NCBI RefSeq assembly: GCF_965638725.1
Contig: NC_134950.1
Coordinates: 165,020,853-165,084,852, forward strand
Length of the DNA stretch: 64,000 nt
Origin: Aptenodytes patagonicus
Lineage: Eukaryota; Chordata; Aves; Sphenisciformes; Spheniscidae
Direction: 5' to 3'
A model generated the notes under the pieces. It was not told the DNA's origin and did no database searches. It saw only the letters and a list, made by a program, of their open reading frames with translations. Every line of letters begins with the position of its first letter. Within the stretch, counting starts at the first letter, position 1. Made by a program: the position numbers and the translations under genes. This document shows, one piece after another, positions 13,092-23,114 of the stretch.

Positions 13092-16000
13092 TCCCCCTTT
13101 TAATTATAAAGATACAAAACAAAACATTGAATTGATCAAGACTACCCAAAGGTGAGGTAACTGTGCTAAGCTGATGTTGGCCTGATGCAGTGAGGAATCT
13201 CCATGTCTGGATGGGAGATGGCGAGACTGTCTCCTTCATTAACGAGACCTCTAGAGCTGCATTTTTTCAGTGTTGATCCTGCTTTCTACACAACCAGTAT
13301 AGACTTGACCAGGCTCTCTAAAACCATCACAAAGAAAGTTTAGGCTCAGACAAAAGTTTCATTATCTGATGCCACCCCCATCAGCTCTGCAGCTTTCTCT
13401 CTCTTCCCCCTCATCCTACCACCCTGTCCCTGCCATACTCATACATTATTTTTCCATAACACTCTTTTTTTCTTAAAATGCAGGCAATATTGCTGCATTT
13501 AGTCAGACCTGTGAAGAACATCCTGGTAGTGTGGTAGAAGCGTTCACAGAGTTATTTAAGATCTCATTTTAAATCGAATGCAAAAATACTAGAAGTGTCA
13601 AACAGGGAGAATTGAATTGTTCCACTTGAAGGGTAGAAAAAATGTCATGGAAAAATATTAGGGACTTGTTTGAATAGAATTTAGATGCATTTTAATTCTT
13701 GAAAGAGGAAATTTCCCCTTAAAAATTAGTTTATATACTATGATCGCTTGCATTATTGTAATACATTGATCACTTATTTACACAGTATCTAATAGTTTTG
13801 TTTCAATTAGAATTACAAAGACATGTTCACTGAATATCAAATGTTGGCGCTAGCGTAGCTTAAAATTCTAGCTGTTCATCTGGGACAGATCAGCACTGTG
13901 TGTCCATTCTCTGTCTTTCAAAAATGTGGAGAAAATACTTCAATATAAATGAAGTTTGTTATGGTTTATGTTGCATTTGCACGAGCGCAAGAACATGGAA
14001 AGAATCTCAGCTGAGAAGTGGTAACTTTCTGTTAGAAGATCTTAATTCTGTTGCTTGTTATCTGATCAGTACCCAAAGGCTCGTTGCCCCAAAGAGTTTA
14101 CAGTCTAAATAAGAAAATATAGTAGAAGAATGAGAGGAAAAATATATGTGTGTTTCCAAAATGGCTCTATAGTGTACAGGGAGTCCAGCCAGATCTGAGA
14201 ACTAAGCTTTAAATCATCAGAATGTGTTTCTAGTGGCTTTCCTCAGTCTGCTTGTGTAATTAATAGCATGGGCAATATTAAAGCTGGTTCTCAATCTAAT
14301 TTACTTAATGATACTATGTTGGTTATTTCTCTCCTACTGTATGTGCACAGTCATTTAAAATTTAATGCGGTTTATATTTTTTCATGTTGCAAAAACTCCA
14401 AGGGAACATTTAAAACCTGTTCTCCCTCCCAAGAGTCTATGAAATTTAAGTAAAAAATAAAAATGAACTGTTGATTTTATTTTTTTGTTGTTTGTTTGTT
14501 TGTTTGTTTCACAGGTGGTATATATAAGCATATATTTAAATGCTAAATCTGGATTAGGTCAACAGCTCTCCTTTGAAACTCAGAGGTGCAAAGCGGCTTC
14601 CTGAATCTAGAGTGACAGTTCAAAAGCCATAAAGGATGTCTGTCAAAAGCGAAATCCTGATAGCGATAGCTAAAGTAAACTGACAGCTGCATAGTGAAAA
14701 CAGCTCTTAATTGGTTCCTACTCTCTGCATGTGTGTAATAGTATTAAGTGATTTCCATTCACTGGAAAAAAATCTGTAGCACCTTCCCTGCTGTACATCG
14801 TTGTTACTCATTTGCAGAATGGGACGCAATGCTTTTTCAGGATTGTGTTGGCAATTGAATTTATAGTGGCCCGTATAAAATGACAGTGATTTTCCACATC
14901 CAGATGTTTCTTGAAGGTGTACCCGGGAAGTACCCAGCCTCCTGCCGTTTAATTTGAAGTTGAAAAGCTGATGGTAGTAGGTAGCCTGTTCTCTTGTCTC
15001 TTGTTGTAGTCCTGAATTTACTGCCGTGATAATTTCTTCACCTCTTTTTAGGAATCCAGTGCCTGACTTCTCCCAAAAGAAAAGGAATCTGTTGTCTTCA
15101 GGCACTTCAGTTCTATAAAAATCTTTCCATGCTAGTGGCGTTTGCAAAGGCATGAAATGCAGGGAGCAGTGAATATATTGCTTTTTGCAGTTCTGAAATA
15201 TTTATCTCTAGATAAACTTGAGGAGTTTGGGTTAAGTGAAGGAAAGTGAGTGTTTATGAAGACAGCTGGTAACTGTTAAAGCACACAAATGCGCTCCTTT
15301 TTGGGCATATTGCTAAGCATAAAATCTAAATATTCAACACTGCCTTACAGTTTCCGGATGCAGCAATTCTGGGGATCTGATGTGAAGATCCTGAAGTGTT
15401 GAGGAATTGTTCTTCGAATGTGTTAAGATACCCTAAGGAAACCTGATGAACAGCCAAAATCCCTGGTCATGCTTAATTTACTCAGCACCCCCCCCCCCCT
15501 TGTAGCACATGTACAATATAGCACATAGAATACAAGAGTTACAGCCAAAACCCTCAAATAATTCTGTGCCATGCTGAAATAGAGATTATAGCCTGGGCCT
15601 TGAATCACTTAAAGGCTCTACTGCTTACAAAGATCCTAAGCTACAGGATTTAGCTGAAGAAATCTACCACGCTGAACGAATTTATAAAGCTTCTTTGTAA
15701 AGCTGCCTACACATGCCAGTCACCTCTGAGGACAGAAGATTTGCCTGTGGTATTTCAACAGAGACAGCCATACCTATTGGTAGTAAGCTTATGGTTGAAA
15801 ATGGGGGGGGAAAAAGGGTATGTTTTAATGGAGCTAAGGCCAAATTCCTATTACTGGTATGAGAGGTGGTAACGCTGTTTCTGTGGTTTGTACAGATTCT
15901 TCTGCTGCTTGATGCAGCAGCAGAGGTGATGAAGATACTGTAGTACTGAATGGAAACCTGGAAATAACTATGGTAAAACAAATGGAAGGCTTAGTGGAAA

Positions 16001-18754
16001 TCCATAAAACCAGACTTGAGATAAATTGCCTGCTTAGAATTATTGAGGCATGTTTAGGCAGGGAAATACATGTGGAAGAGAAGAGCAGAAATAGATACTT
16101 GAAGTGTGTGTGGAGTGAAATGCTGATGTATGTAGGAACTTCAGGCTTAAGGCAGCTCAGTGTTTTGAAAAATACGAATGAAAACAAGCACGCTGGGGTC
16201 AGCGAAATGAAAATGATCTGAACTTGCTATAACTGAGAAGAGAATCAAGCCTAAAAATGATACGTCGTGCTCCTTTGTGAACTAGTTTTAGGTACATTTT
16301 GAACTCGCATGAACTGACCTTACGTGGCTGCTCACATTTGGCCATGTGCTATGTTGTGTGGTTGCGTTGCAGTGTTCACAGGAAGTGGTGATGCCTGTGC
16401 AAGAGCTTTCAATTCCAAGAGTGGTGTCCTGCAGAAGATCTTTCGAGGGCACAAGTTCATCATCAACTGCATCCAGGTCAGGAAGGGGTTTCTTCGCTGG
16501 GATTTCTCACTTCTGATTGCTCCCTCATTTGTTTTGTGGGAATTGATGTGGCTCGCTGTTCTGCGTGTCTTGGGTTGGATGTTCTTCTAGGGTAAGACGA
16601 AAAGTAACAGACTCGAATATTCCTTTTGTAATTTTAGACGAACTCGATAATAATAAGGACAAGTGAAACCACAGAACGAGCCCCCAGAGACAGTCCTATG
16701 TCTGTGATTGGAGGCTTTTCAGGTCGGGTTAGGCAAGCAACCATTAGAAATGAGAGAGATGTAACTGATCCTGTGTAGGGGCAGGGAATGGACCCCGACC
16801 TCATGAGACCCCTTCCATTACAAGGCACTGGTGATAAGTGTTTGCAATGCTCTAGGCGGAAAAGAAGTTTCTGCCTTACCCAAGCAGAGTAATATATAGC
16901 ATCATACCCCTGAGCCGCCCCGGGCGTGGCATCCCTCAACAGTCTAGCAACTGCTTACCGTCCTTTCTGGTCTTAGTGAAGAGTTAGTGGTGATTTCCAT
17001 GTGCTACCCTGTATATAAACGTTTGTATAAAATATTGCCATCGGGATCTATTCTTCTGAAGGTATAAAGATGAGAAAGAAGCTCTGTATTGCTGTCTGAC
17101 CCACATCCTACCAGACAAATGGAAGAGTCTCTGCCACTGGCTTAAATATTTTCTAAAAGTTAATTAAGTCCCTGAAAAGTTGCTTGCATATTGTCTAGGC
17201 TCAAGCGATACTGGCGTTTAAAAGTTGAAAGGGGAGGAATTAGTAATCCTTAGTGGCAATGCAAAGATCAGTATCGTGCAAGGAATCCTGGAGGGGAAAG
17301 TTTGAATCCTTGGATGCTTTGTGCATTTAAGAATCCACATCTCCCTGCATCGGGATCACAGTAAAAGCTGCATACAGGATGAGGATTTTGATTAAGAACG
17401 TGAGACACTCTAAGTATTTCTGGCAGGCTGGCAGTTGAAAGGAAAAAGAGAGGAGATAAAATTCCTTTTGGAGTTGATCCCAAGCATAGGGAGTTGTAAA
17501 TACGGTACTCTTTTGTATATTTTTCTGAATTAGCAAGTGGCTAATTGGTCTTAAACTGCAAACTCTTGGGTATTGACCAGTTGGTTGTGTCGCAGACAGT
17601 CACCTGGCTGTATTTGGGTGATAACTGATATAATCACTCTGTGCAGCTCTTAAGTATTGACAAGACCAAAGCTTGGCTTTGTATTTTTTTTGTAATTTCA
17701 TTTCCAAGTGTACAGGGCAAAAAATCCCGGGAAGAGAGAGGACTGAGAAGTGGCGATCTTAATATGATCTTAAGTATATTAATGAGGGATGGATGAGGGG
17801 GCTGTGGTGGTGCCGTGCTTGTGTGGTGCTTCATGCTGGTGTAAGCCAGACCACCGGTGGGATGCTCGCTGTCATGGCCCGCCTCTGGAGACTGCGAGCG
17901 CCCGTGGCAGACAGACTGACGCAGGAAGGGGAAGATGATCAAGACCAACGGCTTACTTCTAGGGTGGGGTGAGGACAATTGGAAACATTACCAACAGCAG
18001 CAAATGTTTCGTTAAAGAAATGAAACTACAGGGGGGAATCAAGGTTAAATTACTGCAGGTTTGGAGGAAGAACAAATTTTGAAGGAGGAATTGTACCTGT
18101 AACTTCCTGCAAAAGAAGAAGGGAAGTGAGAAGGAAAGCATTCCTGAACCTCCCCCTGCCCACTGATGATGATTTTGGTGCCTCCTTAAGCTTCATCTTC
18201 AAACCCAGCAGTGTGAAACCAGCCCAGAAACTCCCAGCTACAGCCTACTCTGACATTGAGTTTAGTTCCCTATTGCTTTTCTAGTGGGTTTAGGTTATAA
18301 ATAACTCTTGCTGTTTATATTTTATGGCTCTGTGAAGTGGCTGAGAAATGAGTCCTGACTTGGTAATGTCTCATCCCACTTCAGCAGCTTTTGTGATAAT
18401 TTATACTGGCTCTTGCAATGAGCTATCAGGCCTCAAGTGTTAGGATCAAGCTGTGTTTGCTCTGATTTCTGACAGTTTGATTGTGCCGATTCCGAGCTGT
18501 ACGATTTGGTATTAAATGTGGCCCTGTTGTTCCAGATCCACAACGAGTTGCTCTACACGGCTTCCCACGATGGCACACTAAGGATTTGGGACATCCGGGG
18601 AATATGCAAGAGAAATAAGCGGCGTTTGAAGAAGGAGAGGTCTGCCCAGGGCAGGAGCTCTCAGAAGGGAAGTCTGTCTCGTCTCTTCAACAATAAAGTC
18701 GGCTGTATGGTACAGCAAGAAAATGGGGAACACGAGGCCCTTGAACTAATGTGA
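1294..18754 (+). CDS. WDR86: WDR86, WD repeat-containing protein 86 (3' part; 5' exons off the window)
   Basis: Four exons splice in frame (1294-1729, 11320-11455, 16373-16476, 18536-18754) to give the C-terminal 297 residues of a WD40 protein of about 375 aa in human. Successive blades are visible, each with the family pattern of a GS-D-T/R-V/W core and GH turns: SGSYDRTARCW, TGSTDCTVKVW, SGSTDYTIRTW, SGSADRTVKCW, TGSGDACARAF and TASHDGTLRIW. The tail after the last blade is basic and then contains SLSRLFNNKVGC, which also ends human WDR86 as I remember it. The first in-window exon begins at the third base of a codon, so the start codon and roughly the first 80-90 residues lie to the left. 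The protein should form a beta-propeller scaffold; no molecular function is established. Odd feature: a run of 12 glutamates inside one blade. The gene is convergent with NUB1, as in human. Confidence 0.93.
3797..4119. mobile_element. Probable fossil non-autonomous hAT-like DNA transposon
   Basis: The left end reads AGTATTTTTCAAACTGTGGG. The right end contains AAAGTTTGAGAAATGCT, whose reverse complement is AGCATTTCTCAAACTTT, so the two ends form imperfect terminal inverted repeats sharing (T/C)ATTT(T/C)TCAAACT. This resembles the TTCTCAAACTGTGGGTC...GTTTGAGAACCACTG ends of hAT-type elements common in amniotes. About 320 bp lie between the ends and no transposase frame remains. I could not find a clean 8-bp target duplication. 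Confidence 0.5.
7381..7428. repeat. Short tandem duplication, 25-bp period
   Basis: The unit TGTTTAACCCAAGGAACGGC is repeated 25 bp further on with one G-to-A difference. It lies in a WDR86 intron. Confidence 0.75.
8205..8335 (-). mobile_element. MIR-like SINE relic, antisense
   Basis: The order TTCCCCATCTATAAAGTAGG, then ACACAGGGTGTG, GTAAGGTGCTTTGGC and TGATTATTATTATT matches the reverse-complement layout of MIR elements (CCCATCTGTAAAATGGG, CATAGGGTTGTTGTGAGG, TAAAGCGCTT, ATTATTATT). It is strongly diverged, so the call rests on motif order. Confidence 0.5.
10478..10545 (-). mobile_element. MIR-like SINE relic, antisense fragment
   Basis: AGCCTTGCACAGGTCAGTTA followed by TTTGTCTTGGTTTCCCATCT resembles the antisense MIR segment (CTTGGGCAAGTCACTTAA, then CTCAGTTTCCCCATCTG). 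It is short and diverged. Confidence 0.4.
11320..11455 (+). CDS. WDR86: WDR86 coding exon
   Basis: The exon starts after TCCCTTCAG and ends before GTAAGT. It encodes LVNRHLYSGSADRTVKCWLV through LKYHAGI, a single WD40 blade. The last base, T, joins TG of the next exon to make Leu, giving HAGILFTGSGD across the junction, which matches the family. Confidence 0.94.
13065..13091. repeat. (TG)n microsatellite
   Basis: An uninterrupted run of about 13 TG dinucleotides. Confidence 0.95.
14490..14509. repeat. (GTTT)n microsatellite
   Basis: Five GTTT units follow a short T-run. Confidence 0.9.
16373..16476 (+). CDS. WDR86: WDR86 coding exon
   Basis: The acceptor is GCGTTGCAG and the donor CAG|GTCAGG. 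The exon encodes FTGSGDACARAF through RGHKFIINCIQ, one WD40 blade, and ends in phase 0. Confidence 0.93.
16477..18535 (+). other. WDR86 last intron, 2.1 kb
   Basis: No coding signal or recognised repeat was seen between the flanking splice sites. Confidence 0.55.
18536..18754 (+). CDS. WDR86: WDR86 terminal coding exon
   Basis: The exon follows TTGTTCCAG and encodes the final blade (IHNELLYTASHDGTLRIWDI). A Lys/Arg-rich linker follows (KRNKRRLKKER), then the tail SLSRLFNNKVGC, and translation stops at TGA 18752-18754. The tail ends with ALELM, a few residues longer than I recall for human. Confidence 0.93.
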   Translation: MHNELLYTASHDGTLRIWDIRGICKRNKRRLKKERSAQGRSSQKGSLSRLFNNKVGCMVQQENGEHEALELM

Positions 18755-19954
18755 CTGTCCAGAACAGACTTTCCATCGGTGACCAAAGCTGAACCTTTTG
18801 TTTTCTGCACCACTGTGTCCATGTAAACCAGAACTTGGAAAGAGATGGGAAATGGCTTTGCTTGAACCTCTTTTTCAGGAGCCAGGATTGTCGGTGACTG
18901 TCAGATGGACTCAAGTCAGATATTGTCGCTGCAGATGACTCAGCTGAGCAGTGCTGGGGTCAGGAGGGACTGCAGCGTGGTTCGGGTGACGTACCGCTGT
19001 GTGTGTGCGATTAAGAACTTTACTTATGACTGCTTGTTTTTAATTCCCTCTGGCACAGAGGTGCTGCACACTTCTGCCTGTCTAGTATCGAATAAGAAAT
19101 GTTTTCTCCTGTCCCTGTTGCCCGCTCACATGCCCTCTGTTCAGCCGAATGTAGAAATGAAAGGTGCCCTGCAGTACAACTACAAATTCGATTTCCACAG
19201 CTGACCTCCGGGTCAGTTGCCGATTAGCCCAACTAACGCAGGATGGTGTGGCTCAGCGGAAGGAGTTCAAAGCAGACTGGACACCTCTCTGGGAAGTCGG
19301 GAGTAGTAGGACAGAAATTAATTTAGTTGTTTTTTTTTTTTTAAAGAAAACATAAGCTAGAGAACAAGCTAAACCTCAGACCTTTTGTACCAAGGTCAGC
19401 TGTTTGCCAAGGCAGTCGTCCTCCTCCCAACAACCTAGCGGGTTCTTTTATTTACCTTTTACGATCTCACACTTGGCAAAGGAAGCATCAGTGGCCTCAC
19501 ACGCGTCTTCTGTGTGCTGCGAGGGGTTTATGCTTCCAGCTGCCTGCTTACCCCCAGGCACGGATCCCCAGATGGGAAGCTCCTGATGGGCTCCTCGGAA
19601 GGGCCTCACCTCGTCTCGGCACGGCTGGAGTTGGAAGCTGTTCATTAGGCACCAGACCTGCGGTGGTGACTGCACCACCTCCGGGCAGCCTGGCCCACGG
19701 CTTGACCGTCCTCCTGGGGGAAGGCTTTTCCTTATATCCACTGGGAATGTCGAATTGTGGTTTTTTCAGGGGAGAGAAGAGCAGAATGGGTAGATTTATT
19801 GGGTGCTCTACGTTTGCGATCTTTCCTCCTTAGGAGGCTATGTCCGGCCTTGGTTTGCTAGGTTGTTAGTAGCATCGGATAAGCAGTCAAACTCAAGAGA
19901 AGTTCTCCCAGTCTTTTTCCAGGTTCATCCCTCTCTGATAACCACTGAGCCATG

Positions 19955-19960
19955 AATAAA
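19955..19960 (+). terminator. Candidate poly(A) signal of WDR86 (proximal)
   Basis: AATAAA in CATGAATAAACAAGG, followed within about 30 bp by a T-rich stretch. Confidence 0.35.
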
Positions 19961-20108
19961 CAAGGGTTCTTATATTTTTCTATTTGCAGATATAACTCTT
20001 TGTAGAACCAGTACAAAAATATCTAACCACATGTTTTTATTTTTATGGCTTTATTTATTCTGTACTACAGCAAGATAAAAATGCTGTAATCCCTTTTTAG
20101 AATGGACT

Positions 20109-20114
20109 AATAAA
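20109..20114 (+). terminator. Candidate poly(A) signal of WDR86 (distal)
   Basis: AATAAA in ACTAATAAACATG, followed about 40 bp later by a GT-rich stretch (TAGTTTTTGTTTTC) that could serve as the downstream element. Confidence 0.5.
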
Positions 20115-20130
20115 CATGTGGCATCTACAG

Positions 20131-22440
20131 ACAACTGACTGACTGACTAGTTTTTGTTTTCTTCTCATTTAGAGGGGATTTGGCTGGCTGCAGATGCACA
20201 GCAGTTCAGAATGGATGGAATATGGACAAAAAAACCCCCAACATATACTTTTAGCAACATTTCTTGCCTTTCCTTCACTGCTGGGGCTGGAGTCTGGCAT
20301 GCCGTGCAGCTTGTCCTGCCTCCCGCCGGTCACCAGACTGCCAGAGCTCAGTTTCCCTACTCAGGGGAAGGAGTGACCAGCCACAAACCAAAGCCCAGTC
20401 TTAAGGGAAAGCACGGACAGCAAAGAGCCACAGGTGCCGGCTCTGCGCGCGCCATGGTGGCACCAAAGACCCCTACTCTGAAACCGTAACGCTGCGTCGT
20501 TGGGTCAGGTCTGTCATTGCTGCTACATACCCTGCTCACCTCTCCTGCTGAGCGGCTTTGCTAGCTCTTCCCTGGCAGGTTTCCGCATCTAGCGGGAAAC
20601 GGCATTTTAATTATGTTAAATGCCTACCGAGAGAGACTAATTTGGGAGGCCGTCTGCATGGTGTAGACTTAATTCCACTGTAAACCTCTCGGTCCTGTTG
20701 TCGTCAGCTCAGTACTGGCCCTGTGGGAAACGTTTATGAGATGGTGGCTCTTGGTTGCTGGGGTGATGGCTTGCTATGCAGCTAATTTTATTTGTGTTTT
20801 GCTTATGAGGTCAATGCTAAGTAGGAGGCCTTTAGCAGAGACAGACAGAGTTGCACAGATGGTCTGGGCTATACTTTGTGTTTAAAACTTCGCACACAGT
20901 ATGTTAGACACGAGAGCTTATCTGGCCATACAGCAGCTGCACATGGATTTCGTAGGCATAGATCTCAAAGAGTGGAATTAATGAGTCGTTACCACTTCTG
21001 TCTGTTGCTAAACGTATCACAGGGACTTCAAATACATGGTCAAAATTAACTTAAAACTTTTAGCCAATGCCTCCTGCCCTGCTGATCACTTAAAACTGCA
21101 CACAGTTACTCGGGGGCGGTGCTGGCAGAATTACAGCTTCTCTGACAAGCACTGCGCGTTATGATGCTAATTTTAAATTCCCCAAGGACAAACGTTCACT
21201 TCTTACGTTGTCACTGCCAGTTTGCTATGCAAGCCACTTCAAAGAGGAGAAATAGTGCCTGTGCAGCCCAATGCTGCCTTCGGTACGTGCCTACGGGCTA
21301 ACATAAGGCAATGCCAGAATGCCAGTAGGTTTGGGAACCCTTCCGGCTGAAGGGAGGAATAAATTTGTGCTTTCCCCCATACTTCTCGTTAAAACAACAT
21401 CCATCACTTTGTTCATTTTTCTCATTTTCAATTCTTTTGTACGTTCTGGTTTTGCGCTGCATTTTGTCCAGTGGTTCCTCAGTGCTCTCCTATAGAGAAA
21501 CAGGATGTAATGGTTGCTGGGGCTGGTTTTTCTCCTCGGCAGCTCCTAGAAATGCTGGCTTTAGAAATGCTTCAACCTTCTGGGAGGAGATACAAAACTA
21601 CTCACTTTTTATAGTACTTATCTTGATGCAGAAGTATGAAATGCAAATAATTCCTTAACAGTGTAATCACCACCTGCTTTTTGCTGTCTGTCTTTGGCTA
21701 AGGTAGCCAGGAAAAAAGAAAAAATCCACTACTGAAGCTTATTAAGTCCATCCACTGGAACTGAGCAGTCATTCTGCAGGCCAACGCTCTGCTTCCTCCA
21801 GCATCACGCTTGCCCTAACAAAAGTTCACTTCCCTCATTTCCCCACCGGTAAGTGCTGGGTACGAATAAACTGTCACCAGAGGGAAGGTTCGTTTTCCAG
21901 CAGCTGCTGTTAGGCCTCGCTCTAAGCGGAGATCACAGCCGGCTCCCCTGTTCCCACCAGCTGCAGGACTGTGCCTGGAGCAGACGGGGCATGAGCTCCC
22001 TCTACCGTGAGACCTAAGTTACAGAAAGCAACTAAACCATTTTTAAGAAAAGCTAACAAGCAGGGGAACTTCTGTTCCCAGTGGAGAGGAGTGCTTACAC
22101 AGCAGAAAACGCGAGGTTCTAAAACACACTAAAAAAAATCCCAAATATTTCTCCAGAATGCTGAAGCTGGGTGCAACTACTGAGACAGTGCCTGAGCCGA
22201 GTTTTGTTCAACAGCCGATTAAAGAAAATCATGCAGTCCCCAAGAAATCCATCAATCTTAAGCCACACACCTGCAAGAGGTTAAGAGGAGCTGCTTAGGG
22301 AAACTGGTTATAGTCATAAAAGGAAATACCACTACCCAGGTCACCAGGGTCTGAGAGGACAGGCCCCTGCCAGGAGTTCCTACTGGTTTTTAAAACCAAA
22401 GCACAGAAGACTCCTACTAAAAGCAGAAGCAGCACATAGT
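20131..22440. other. Tail-to-tail intergenic region between WDR86 and NUB1
   Basis: No gene or recognised repeat seen. The short open frames lack splice support or homology. Part of the right side may belong to a longer NUB1 3' UTR. Confidence 0.5.
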
Positions 22441-22444
22441 TACC

Positions 22445-22450
22445 TTTATT
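22445..22450 (-). terminator. Candidate poly(A) signal of NUB1 (distal)
   Basis: TTTATT on the plus strand, that is AATAAA on the minus strand, about 500 nt beyond the NUB1 stop codon. Confidence 0.4.
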
Positions 22451-22842
22451 GCCTGTGTAACACCCGCATGAAGTGACCAGCAGAACACGGTACAAATCCA
22501 TGCACAACAGATACATACATCACTCTTAGAAATCTTTCAGAAGAAAAGGAGAACAGTTTGTGAGTTGATACCTCTATAACCTCACGAGCTGGGTTTCCAA
22601 TTTACAAACTCACTTTTTTTTTTTTTAAAGCTGGTATTTTAAAATGGTATAGAAATGCTTCGTTACTTGAATACTAAGTGAATTAACATATTTCACAATA
22701 AAAATATAGTTTAGTCCTATTAAATTTTCTTCTGAAAATAAATGTTTCTATTTTTCTGCTATGACAATAAATTACAATGTATCACAAATGTAGGCTTTAA
22801 GCAGATTTATAAATAAGCAGGCATTAGGTGTTCCACCTATAG

Positions 22843-22848
22843 TTTAAT
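22843..22848 (-). terminator. Candidate poly(A) signal of NUB1 (proximal, ATTAAA)
   Basis: TTTAAT on the plus strand reads ATTAAA on the minus strand, about 105 nt after the stop. The surrounding 22.65-22.95 kb is AT-rich, like a 3' UTR. Confidence 0.3.
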
Positions 22849-22950
22849 TGAATTCAAGGCATTTAGTAAGAGATAAGCCGAAGGTGCATTTATAATCCAA
22901 ATTCAATTTGTCAAGGTAAATACATATAACTGAAGTAGATGTAATGGGAT

Positions 22951-23114
22951 TTAGTGCTGTGGTACTTGTATATAGGATAAGTATTCATGAATGATCTGTT
23001 CCTCTTCCTCCAGTGTTAAATCCAGATAATCCTCTTCATGTTCAGGAATATCCTCTAGGATTTCATTGACTGCATCAGTCTCCATGTCTTCATCTGTTGG
23101 TGAACTGGAAGAAC
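22951..23114 (-). CDS. NUB1: NUB1 last coding exon
   Basis: Encodes [20 protein letters not shown] through the terminal [10 protein letters not shown], then TAA. The acceptor (TTTGTTGGAAG) leaves GT to pair with the final G of the previous exon, giving SAG|SSSS as in the family. The C-terminal last residues differ from human, which ends in a basic stretch as I recall. Confidence 0.94.

Larger units (their letters stand above)
11456..16372 (+). other. WDR86 intron, 4.9 kb
   Basis: No exon seen. It contains a (TG)n microsatellite at 13065-13091, a (GTTT)n tract at 14490-14509, a C-homopolymer near 15488-15499 and a small CTGCTGC/GCAGCAG inverted repeat near 15903-15924. The longest open frames, such as that of about 148 codons on the minus strand near 14.7-15.2 kb, have no splice or homology support. 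Confidence 0.6.
18755..20130 (+). other. WDR86: WDR86 3' untranslated region (probable)
   Basis: Sequence after the WDR86 stop codon carries no coding signal. The first AATAAA hexamers on the plus strand are at 19955-19960 and 20109-20114, so the 3' UTR is probably 1.2-1.4 kb. A T-run at 19328-19341 lies inside it. Confidence 0.5.

Noticed and set aside
14707-15153. 148-codon minus-strand frame in a WDR86 intron
   Set aside because: No recognisable family, no convincing splice sites, and composition like surrounding intron.
15903-15924. CTGCTGC...GCAGCAG inverted repeat
   Set aside because: A short stem in an intron; not supported as a terminator, miRNA or site.
15834-16187. 117-codon minus-strand frame in a WDR86 intron
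   Set aside because: A Phe/Ser/Ile-rich translation typical of AT-rich non-coding DNA. No family match.
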